Shown in pieces: positions 56,601-64,000 of a DNA stretch of 64,000 nt; within the stretch, counting starts at the first letter, position 1, and the number at the start of each line of letters is the position of its first letter. Origin of the DNA: Rugalucina vietnamica. Taxonomy: Eukaryota; Mollusca; Bivalvia; Lucinida; Lucinidae. Position numbers and translations under genes: made by a program. The notes beneath the pieces were generated by a model. The model was given only the letters and a program-made list of their open reading frames with translations. It was not told the origin of the DNA and made no database searches. The stretch lies in assembly GCA_964017185.1 (NCBI GenBank), contig OZ024874.1:49566856-49630855 (forward strand), read 5' to 3'.

Positions 56601-57706
56601 CAATTAGCCTGTACAGTGTTTTTGTTTTGCAAATGCAATTGAATTGCAGAACAATATAGCTGATGACTTTGCTAATTTAAAGTATTACAATAGTAATGAC
56701 ACAGACGAATACCTAATCTCGGTTTTATAATAAAGTGCCTATTCTATCTTTCATTATATGATGTAGATTTGCATCCCTCTGTTTATTCTGCTTACTTAAA
56801 ACTTAACAAATATACATTTAGATAAGCTTTTTGAATCAGAGGCAATTTTCCCTTATACTAAGATTAAGGCGGCCATTTTGACCACCATCATGCATCATTG
56901 TTATGATGTTGTGTCAGAACTAAACTCAAACTTGAACTGTTAACAAAACAAAGTCAAAAACAAGACAGTTAAGACACTTTATTAGAGACCAAGTTCTCTA
57001 TATCATTTTTGGCGGCCATCTTGGTCACCATGTTGCCTTTTTGTTATGATTAGAGCGTCAAAATATACACAAAACTAAATTCATGAATTATGGTGTTTTT
57101 GTTAATAAGAACATAAAATGAGCATTTTAAACACAAAGCATTGAGTATATGCAACTCTGGGATGCTGTTTTCTTGTTTATGCCAACCATCTTGGACGCCA
57201 TCTTGATTTTTGTTTTTTTCTTTTTTTTTCAAACAATTCATGATGCAGTTGTTGAACTGGCATGGTCTGAAGAACCAGAAGAAGACAGCAAGGACAACAA
57301 GATAAGTGAGCTTTTTGCTTCACATACATGTATTATGTTGATTTTTGCAATAGTTTCCGCCATTTGTCGGCCATTTTGAGTTTTTGAATATTTCAAAATG
57401 CTCAATGATGCCAAGGTGGCATCACTCGGATTCTTCATCTGAAAGGTATCAAGAAGTGAAATCCATAAAAACATTTTATGCGGCACACATTTCCAGGTCG
57501 CAGGCCAAATCCATGTTTGGCAACTGGACTATCGCGGTAACCGCGAAGCTGATCAGCGCCTTCGTTTTCGCTGCCCGGATAGTACAATTCCTCTTCTACA
57601 TAAATCCGAAATTTCAAGCTTCTAGCTCTTTTCTGTGCCTGTACAGGCCGGTTTGTGTCTGACCTGTTCGTAAACCACATTGTTGGTTTTCCCACGAGGT
57701 GGCTCA
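53651..57706 (+). mobile_element. H237 element split inside its hairpin by a transposon
   Basis: 53651-53713 (TGAGCCGCCTCATGGG to CAGATCAGCTTC) and 57532-57706 (TCGCGGTAACCGCGAAGC to GTGGCTCA) rejoin as a complete H237. The break falls within the left stem of the palindrome. Confidence 0.9.
53714..57531. mobile_element. 3.8-kb DNA transposon with long inverted ends
   Basis: Ends TAGTCCAGTAGCC (left) and TAGTCCAGTTGCC (right, read inward). The terminal repeats run ~170 bp (shared GATGCCACCTTGGCATCATT) and, after an extra ~130-bp piece at 57237-57370 on the right, resume inward with CAAGATGGCGTCCAAGATGG, ACAAGAAAACGGCA-like and TTTAAAATGCTCA words. AAGATGGC(G/C)GCC-type words recur through both subterminal regions. 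TC flanks both sides, a possible 2-bp duplication. The centre (about 54800-56900) has no frame I can recognise as a transposase, so it is probably non-autonomous. Confidence 0.85.
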
Positions 57707-57709
57707 TGT

Positions 57710-58227
57710 ATTAGCAGGATAAAATGCAGGATATAGTGATCTTAACCTGAAATTTCAATCTATTTGGAATATTTCAGTTATTATAAGCATTTGAAATTTT
57801 AAGATCAGCTGAGCACAAAAAAATTTTTAAAACATCAAGACTAGGTGTGTTATTAATCATTCAAAGAAATCATTTATATTTTTCACAGAAACATGTGGAA
57901 AGTACTCTCTATGTGATTTACATATGTTTTTTCCATTCTTTTTAGAAAATAAGAAAAAAAAAACACAAAAGAACTGTCATTATATTTTCTCTGCTTCTCC
58001 AATTTTCACAGGGGTCATTCAAATGATGCTGCCTCTGCTGTCATCCAAGTATATGGCTGACAGTTGTAAATATGATACTAGGGATTTTGCTGTTGTCTGA
58101 GACATGATACGACTGTCAATATACTCGGACGACAATTAGATTTTGCATGTAATGGTATATAAATTACTGGGACGACAGCACAGGTAGCATCATTTCAATC
58201 ATACCCATGATTTAACCTTAGAAAGTA
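57710..58227. other. Unassigned stretch with a foldback-family fragment
   Basis: 57712-57840 resembles part of 59175-59310 (AGCAGGATAAA; CATTTGAAATTTTAAGATCAG). The rest is unassigned. Confidence 0.4.
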
Positions 58228-58506
58228 CATCAGGAAAACATGTCCGTGTAATATATACCCCCTTGAACCCCACTTTTATATAGCAAAACTGGGGTTTGCA
58301 GGGGTACACCTATTTTTCTTATTTTTGCTCAAAAACATAGATTGTGGGTACTCGTTAGAACCGCCTTGCCAAGCGGTTCTAACATGTACCCACAATCTAT
58401 GTTTTGAGCAAAAATAAGAAAAAATATCAAAAATTTTCTAATGAAAATTTTCCATTTTTACAAATTAAAAAATCTCTGTATATCGCATGGACATGTTTTT
58501 GTAATG
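58228..58506 (+). mobile_element. H260 element
   Basis: CATCAGGAAAACATGTCC to GACATGTTTTTGTAATG. The hairpin GAACCGCCTTGCCAAGCGG has a CTTG/CAAG turn in place of the usual CTCGGCGAG. It lies in flanks unlike the other copies. Confidence 0.87.
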
Positions 58507-58777
58507 CTACAAAATCCATTCCAATTACGTTTGCTCAACCAAAGAGTTTTTTCCTGCTTGTTTTTCAGGACTTATCAAATAATCTATAACATGATTACCA
58601 CAAATGGATAACCATGAGTATTTTAGCACAAGAAGCAAAACAAACAAAAAGTTCTGTGCCCAAATACTGTCTTTGTGTGGTCTGTCTTATACTGAAATAA
58701 AGTTAAGGTGGTCTTCATGCTTTATATCCAAATACACAGCTAATTTAGGTTATATGAAAGCGGACCTTGATTTATAA

Positions 58778-59050
58778 TGTCCCACTCGACAGCTAAGGTC
58801 ATATGGAAGCGAACCTCCGTTGATAAGGTCCCACTCAACAGCTAAGGTCATATGGAAGCAGATCTCAGTTTAAAATGTCCCACTCAACAGCTAAGGCCAT
58901 ATGGAAGCTGACCTCGATTTATAACATACAACTTGACAGCTAAGGTCATATGAAGTGCACCTCATGTCACACTCGACAGCTAAGGTCATATGAAGCGCAC
59001 CTCACGTCACACTCGACAGCTAAGGTCATATGGAAGTTGGCCTCGATTCA
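58778..59050. repeat. Minisatellite of ACAGCTAAGGTCATATG
   Basis: About seven copies of the phrase ACAGCTAAGGTCATATG, spaced 38-61 bases apart, with GTCCCACTC or GTCACACTC before it and GAAGC(G/T)(G/C)ACCTC after it. A stray copy (AGCTAAGGTCATGTCAAG) is at about 61269. Confidence 0.8.
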
Positions 59051-59074
59051 TACAAAGAATGTAGAAACCTGGCC

Positions 59075-59320
59075 CCAAGGTTATAAAACTTTTTTCAGGC
59101 TCAGCTCATCTGAGACTAAAATTTATCCTGCTCATTAATGTTAAAATGCCAACAGTTGTTGGCATTTTAACATTTATTAGCAGGGTAAATTACTAGTTTT
59201 TTTAGTTTTGAACCTGAATTTTCCACTAATTTTGATTACATCAACATCTATCTATGCGCATTTGAAATTTCATGCTCAGCTGAGCTGAGCTTGAAAAAAC
59301 TTTTATAACCTCGGGATCTT
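59075..59320. mobile_element. Foldback element with a perfect central palindrome
   Basis: The outer ends pair (AAGGTTATAAAACTTTTTTC with the reverse of AAAAACTTTTATAACCTC). The centre is a perfect palindrome of two ATGTTAAAATGCCAACA arms at 59139-59172. A half copy lies at 53545-53650. Confidence 0.7.
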
Positions 59321-59362
59321 GTTCTTGATAAATCTAGGTCTATACATAGCAGGTTTCCATGT

Positions 59363-59626
59363 CATCAGGATAACATGTCCAAGAAAAGTATACCCCTTTA
59401 AACCACACTTTTATATAGATAAACTTGGGTTTACAAAGGCATACATTTTTTATCTTTGTTCTAAAACATAAGATTATGGGTAACTGACACAACTGCCTTG
59501 CGGTGCGATTTTAACGTATACCCACAATCTATATTTTGAGTCAAATTAAGATGAATACTAAAATTTTCATTTCAAATGTTTACAATTTAGGAAAAGTCTG
59601 TATACTGTGGGCATGCTTCCCGTGTC
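59363..59626 (+). mobile_element. Degraded H260 copy
   Basis: CATCAGGATAACATGTCC at the left, a worn right end (GGGCATGCTTCCCGTG). The hairpin is largely mismatched. Confidence 0.7.
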
Positions 59627-59727
59627 CTTACTCTGGGCCGACTGGTGGTTGTGCGTGTTTTACCTCCAACACGAGTATGGGCAGGCTTACATGACAAGAT
59701 ACTGGATTACATGTAACTCAATACATA

Positions 59728-59935
59728 TGAGCTGTGACCAGGTCCGACATAAACAGGTCTGTGCAGTCTCAGAAAATGGTTAGAAGCTTGAAATTTCGGA
59801 TTTAAGGAAGAAGAGAAATTGTACTATCCGAGTGGCAAAAACAAAGACGCTGATCAGCTTCGCAGTTACTGCGAAGCTGATCTGCGCCTTTGTTTTCGCA
59901 TAGGCTAAATTCCGGTTTTCTCACGATGCGGCTCA
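59728..59935 (-). mobile_element. H237 element
   Basis: Minus-strand copy ending CGATGCGGCTCA; hairpin GATCAGCTTCGCAGTTACTG with a perfect partner arm. Confidence 0.85.
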
Positions 59936-59946
59936 TATGAGGTTCA

Positions 59947-60207
59947 CATCAGGACAGCATGTCTGTGTAATATATACCCCCTTAAACCTCACTTTTATAT
60001 AGCAAAACTGGGGTTTGTAGGGGTATATCTATTTTTCTTATTTTTGCTACAAAACATAGATTTTGGGTACTCGTTAGAACCGCCTCAGCTAATTTGTACC
60101 CACAATCTATGTTTTGAGCAAAAATATCAAAGTTTTTCTATTGAAATTTTCAATTTTTACAGCTGAAAAAAAAAATCTCTATATTGCATGGGCATGTTTT
60201 CAGAATG
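59947..60207 (+). mobile_element. H260 element
   Basis: CATCAGGACAGCATGTC to GGCATGTTTTCAGAATG. The right half of the GC-rich hairpin turn is missing (GAACCGCCTCAGCTAATTTG). Confidence 0.8.
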
Positions 60208-60374
60208 ACTAATGTTTTGTCTTGCAATGACTGGCACATCTAAACCATCAGCACTAGGTATTGCATCAAATTAAACGTCTCTGAACCTTTACATTCTGTG
60301 AAGAAATTCAACCAATTCATCGTTCTACATCACAAATTTTCCTTTATTCTCACTTTCCTTGAATAACTTAACCC

Positions 60375-60578
60375 ATATTTGACGAATGACTTCTCCCATC
60401 ATTATCATTTGGGTGAGTCTAATTTCATTTTTGGGGGTGATAGGAGCGGTTTTTATTTTTTTATCTCATTTTTGATGAAATTTCTCTGTGCAAAAAGAAT
60501 AGCCCCAGATGGGACGCCGCGTTCTGCGGCGTCACATCTGGGGCTATGCTGTTTGCCTATTTCCCACAAAAAGGATAA
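60375..60578 (+). repeat. ~200-bp repeat with a strong hairpin, shared with 51250
   Basis: Contains the stem AGCCCCAGATG...CATCTGGGGCT enclosing GACGCCGCG/TGCGGCGTC (60503-60546). The flanks match the copy at 51250-51428. Confidence 0.75.
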
Positions 60579-60683
60579 CAGGCCTAAATGAGTTAAACTG
60601 AATCATCAGCACTACATACAACATCCCCACTTATTCGTACCCTCAGATGCAGAAAACAATTCTTATAAGTGCTATGTATTACA

Positions 60684-63466
60684 TCATGATTTCTCGGAAT
60701 CTTCCCTTTCTGTGAACAATTTCAACTGATCTTCGACGACCGCTATCAGTCTCTTGTTCAGGAGTCTTTCCAGGTGGTCCGTGATGTCCGGGAACTTTGT
60801 TCTCGGTGGCACGACTGATTCGACTGGCACAACTGCTAGAATACCCGCAAAGTCATGGACAAACTGGGACCTGGGTAGAGAAAAAAAGATGGTAAATAAG
60901 CCTGTGCACTGCACACGAAAACCAGCAATTTTGGTTTCTGACCAGTTCCGACACAAACAAGCCTGTGCACTCACAGAAGAAGGCAATAAACTAGAGATTT
61001 TGGAAATAAGTATAAGAAAATTTGTATAATCCGTGTTGCGAAAACAAAGGCGCTGATCAGCTGTGCAGTTACTGCACAGCTGATCTGCGCCTATGTTTTC
61101 GTATATGCAAATTGTTGGTTTTCTGGTGCACTAGCCCAGATGGTAGAATAGATTTAGCTGCAACTAACCCTTCCACTTGTTTGATAACTTTCCTTTCCAA
61201 CAACACCAACTTTAAGTACCACTACATGCTCTAATTATTGGTTTGATTGTTTAATGTTCAAGATCTACAGCTAAGGTCATGTCAAGATAGTCAGTAATCC
61301 TAAACCAGACTGTTTCTGGGCAACATACTAGCGCTTCCTGAGGGTTTTTCTTCTTTTACCATTATCAAATAGATGCACTTCTTGAATCAGTGGATCATCT
61401 ATGGATAGCTTAATTTCTCAATACTTTATAAGAATCTTTTATATGTTTAATGTTACAGTGAAACACTAGTTATTTGATATCTGCCCCATTTAAATACAAG
61501 ACATGATGTTATAATTCCTTTTCAATTGACTCCTCCGCCAGCAAGGTATAGCCACGCCCACCCCTACTTCCTTAGACAAACATTGTGTTTTTGCACCTAT
61601 ATTTACCTGTAAAAAGCACGTGTTGGTTTGTTTGTCTAACCCATGTGTTGTCTAATCGTCATTGACCGTTAGCTAATGTGCAGATCTGAATGGTCAATAT
61701 AAAATGAATATTAATGATGGGTGGTTTGACGGAGGACTCAATTATCAAGAGAGCTACAATCTTCCTACTAACCACTCATTTTGTAGCCCACTGTCCATAT
61801 CGACAGGCGAGGTGGTATCATAAATCTGCTCTCCTCGATGTAACAGACTGGCTATAATAGAACTACCCAACTGAAAACAGAATGAGGTAATATGAGCCAC
61901 GATGAGAGGAAACCTGTTTTTTGGGTTTCAGACCAGGTGTGACACAAATCTGCCTGTACAGTCACAGAAGCAGGCTAGATGCTTGGAATTTTGGCTATAA
62001 GTAGAAGAGATATTGCACTATTCCAGTAGCAAAAACAAAGGCGCAGATCAGCTGTGCAGTAGTAACTGCACAGCTGATCAGCGCCTTTGTTTTCGCATAG
62101 GCAAAAATCCGTTTTTCTCATGATGCGGTCCATATCAAAACCATACCAAAGTCTAGGGTACATGTACATGAATCTCTAGGACCTGAAAGTCAACATAATA
62201 CTAGGCAATTTTAAACATACTGGTTTCAGTGGTGCTGATAAGTTTACATTCTCTGAAAGTGACTCTGTAACATCTTTGTTTGCACAGAGCCAACATTACT
62301 GGGAAGTTAAACAGAACTATGGGTATGGGGAGTAGACAATGCCTTGATCTGAACTCGACATACATAGAATTTAGACCTACTAGGTCACCTTGGTTTAGAG
62401 TCATACACTTTCACCTCTGGGCCACCAAATTCCAAATGAAGTTAAAGATAAATAGCAAATGCCAAGGAAAATAAGTGAGGATTCTTCCTGCTGTATGTCC
62501 TCAGCAAACATGACTATGGTTGCTAGGTTACAGGTGTCCATCACATCACTGACATTGGTTGCTAAGTAGCAGGATCATGGTTGCTAGGTTACTGTAGACT
62601 ATCACCATCTTACCTTGTTTTGTATTGCTTTGGCAACAGGTTTTGACTGAGAATGAGGTTCCTCCTGCTGCATGTCTTCAGCAAACATGACAACAGTTGA
62701 TAGGTTACATGTATCTATCACTATCTCACATCACAACAGTTACTAGGTTACTGTTGCCATGTTACAACTTACCTTGTTTTGTATGACTATGATAACAGGT
62801 TTTGACTTGGACTGAGATTCCTCCTGCTGTATGTCTTCAGCAAACATGACAACAGTTGCTATATTACAGTTATCTATCACTAGCTGACATCACAACAGTT
62901 GCTAGGTTACTGTCGCCATGTTACAACATACCTTGTTTTGTATTGCTATGGCAACAGGTTTTGACTTTGACTGAGATTCCTCCTGCTGTATGTCTTCAGC
63001 AAACATGACAACAGTTGCTAGGTTACAGGTATCTATCACTCTTGCACAGGGATCATAAACATTCATTAAATCCTGGAAATAATGAAAATTGCTTCGCAGG
63101 TGTACAAAAATGAGCCAGTTTTATGTTAAATATTTGTTAAAATTTAAAGATTGTAACTAGGGACTAGGGTAGCATTTTTTTAGAAATACTACAAAATAAA
63201 ATCAAAAATTTATATTCTGTAAGAAGTAACCCAATGACAACACAAATCTCCTAAATATAGCATCAAATAGCTTCTTAATTGATTATATCGTCAAAAAGGT
63301 CAAAAGGTATACTGAAAGTGAATTTTCATGCTTGCTTTTTCATCTTATTTCACATAAATATAGACATGAATAGTAAGAGAAAGCTACCTACATCATTGTC
63401 TGTTTCTTTCTTCATTAGCTGTTGTAAATTCTTACAAATCATGGACACAATACCAACTGCCTGCAC
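60684..63466 (-). CDS. 3' part of an unidentified spliced gene (partial)
   Basis: Three exons with canonical borders read on the minus strand. Exon A, 63466-63392, is preceded by TTGTTACAG and followed by GTAGGT; it encodes VQAVGIVSMICKNLQQLMKK and five more residues. Exon B, 63072-62932, is preceded by ATTATTTCCAG and followed by GTATGT; it encodes DLMNVYDPCARVIDTCNLAT, then a stretch to AIAIQNK. A and B join in phase 0. Terminal exon C, 60870-60684, is preceded by TCTCTACCCAG; it encodes SQFVHDFAGILAVVPVESVV, FPDITDHLERLLNKRLIAV and an end EREDSEKS. B ends in phase 0 but C starts in phase 2, so at least one exon is missing between them. An open, protein-like stretch at about 61221-61138 (LKLVLLERKVIKQVEGLV) is a candidate, though its donor is unclear. 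5' exons lie outside the window. No family recognised; soluble helical character. Two or three H237 elements lie in its introns. Confidence 0.7.
60898..61138 (-). mobile_element. H237 element in an intron
   Basis: Minus-strand copy with a variant hairpin (GATCAGCTGTGCAGTTACTG and perfect partner). It lies ~27 bases from the acceptor of the terminal exon. Confidence 0.85.
61139..61891. other. Intronic sequence of the minus-strand gene
   Basis: Apart from the candidate exon at 61221-61138, nothing recognised. Confidence 0.4.
61892..62132 (-). mobile_element. H237 element in an intron
   Basis: TGAGCCACGATGAG to CATGATGCGGTCCA; variant hairpin (CAGCTGTGCAGTAGTAACTG with perfect partner, 3 extra loop bases). 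TA flanks both ends. Confidence 0.87.
62478..63072 (-). repeat. Tandem array of a partial exon plus donor site (159-bp period)
   Basis: The exon at 63072-62932 is followed by copies ending at donors 62773 and 62614 (both GTAAG), exactly 159 bases apart, and a fourth worn copy to about 62478. The second and third copies stay open for 37 codons from a possible AG acceptor (62883-62773 and 62724-62614, each 111 bases). They encode VIDNCNIATVVMFAED and VIDTCNLSTVVMFAED. The repeat is thus both a minisatellite and a potential set of alternative exons. Confidence 0.8.
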
Positions 63467-63476
63467 CTGTAACAAA

Positions 63477-63713
63477 TGAGCCAACTCGTGGGAAAACCAA
63501 CGATGTGGTTTCCGAAACAGGTCCGACACAAACCGACCTGTACAAGCACAGAAAAGAGCTAGAAGCTTTAGATTTCGGATTTAGGTAGAAGAGGAATTGT
63601 ACTATCCGAGTAGTGAAAACAAAGGCGCTGATCAGCTTCGCGGTTACCGCGAAGCTGATCTGCGTCTTTGTTTTCGCCTATGCAGATTGTTGGTTTTCCC
63701 ATGAGGCGGCTCA
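63477..63713 (-). mobile_element. H237 element abutting a splice acceptor
   Basis: TGAGCCAACTCGTGGG to ATGAGGCGGCTCA; perfect hairpin (CAGCTTCGCGGTTACCGCGA). Its end lies only ~10 bases from the acceptor of the exon at 63466. AA flanks both ends. Confidence 0.88.
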
Positions 63714-64000
63714 AATATGACCCTGGTGAGCTGGGAATCAGTGGTAAAACTGTTTGTGTGCCTAGATGTTTCTGACCAGTTATGGTAAGCTGGTGAATTG
63801 CAGTGCTTGATATAATTTTTTGATAACACATTTATGCTGTAGTTACCAAAGGTTGTTCAAGGTCTGCTATATGGTATTTCCTAATGTCAAGAAATATCGC
63901 CATTACATAACAGAAAACATTGATCAAAGTCGCTATCACAAATATACAAATGTATGGACAGTAATGACTGAACAGTGAAAGATGAACTTTCAGAGCAAAG
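63714..64000. other. Window edge, unassigned
   Basis: Probably intron of the minus-strand gene. No exon recognised. Confidence 0.35.

Overview
The window reads as animal nuclear DNA, most likely from a bivalve mollusc. Coding sequence is sparse, candidate exons carry GT-AG borders, and simple repeats are long: (TA)n at 21057, (GA)n at 45541, and (TAA)n, (CA)n and (GAAT)n near 29.4-29.7 kb. There are tRNA-derived SINEs, LINEs, a Penelope-like reverse transcriptase and dozens of short inverted-repeat elements. One element at 46854-47880 has the layout of the bivalve 'pearl' family (tandem ~147-bp cores, an ACGA/ACGG microsatellite, short inverted ends). The species cannot be named from sequence alone.

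Layout. (1) 210-9502 is a 9.3-kb unit with ~1.3-kb inverted arms. Its middle holds nested elements, including a frameshifted Penelope-like reverse transcriptase (5886-6781). (2) 11072-32408 is a ~21-kb imperfect palindrome: the left arm (11072-17648) matches the right arm (19590-32408) in reverse. Each arm has its own insertions and the other arm preserves the empty sites, so two LINEs, several miniature elements and a retroposed fragment can be bounded to a few bases. (3) 32.4-43.2 kb is the gene-bearing part, all on the minus strand: an ABCG half-transporter frame with two in-frame stops (33327-35168), an unrecognised basic coiled-coil protein (38585-39493), and a TRIM-like B-box/propeller gene with a stop and a frameshift (41574-43043). 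(4) 43.1-60.6 kb is dense in inverted-repeat elements, including a 3.8-kb DNA transposon (53714-57531) inserted inside the hairpin of another element. (5) 60.7-63.5 kb holds the 3' end of an unidentified minus-strand spliced gene, with one exon partly triplicated in tandem.

Two miniature families dominate and get working names here. H260 is ~260 bp with ends like CATCAGGAAAACATG and a central hairpin around GAACCGCC. H237 is ~237 bp with ends TGAGCCGC and a central hairpin around CAGATCAGCTTCGC. A third, S306, is ~306 bp and begins near GAGATCCTTT. All coordinates come from reading by eye; repeat boundaries may be off by a few bases. No database search was possible, so family names beyond clear protein motifs are tentative.

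The protein genes do not form an operon or an obvious pathway. Two of the four (ABCG and TRIM-like) look like decaying or recently inactivated single-exon copies. The window is best described as repeat-built accessory chromosome around a few genes.
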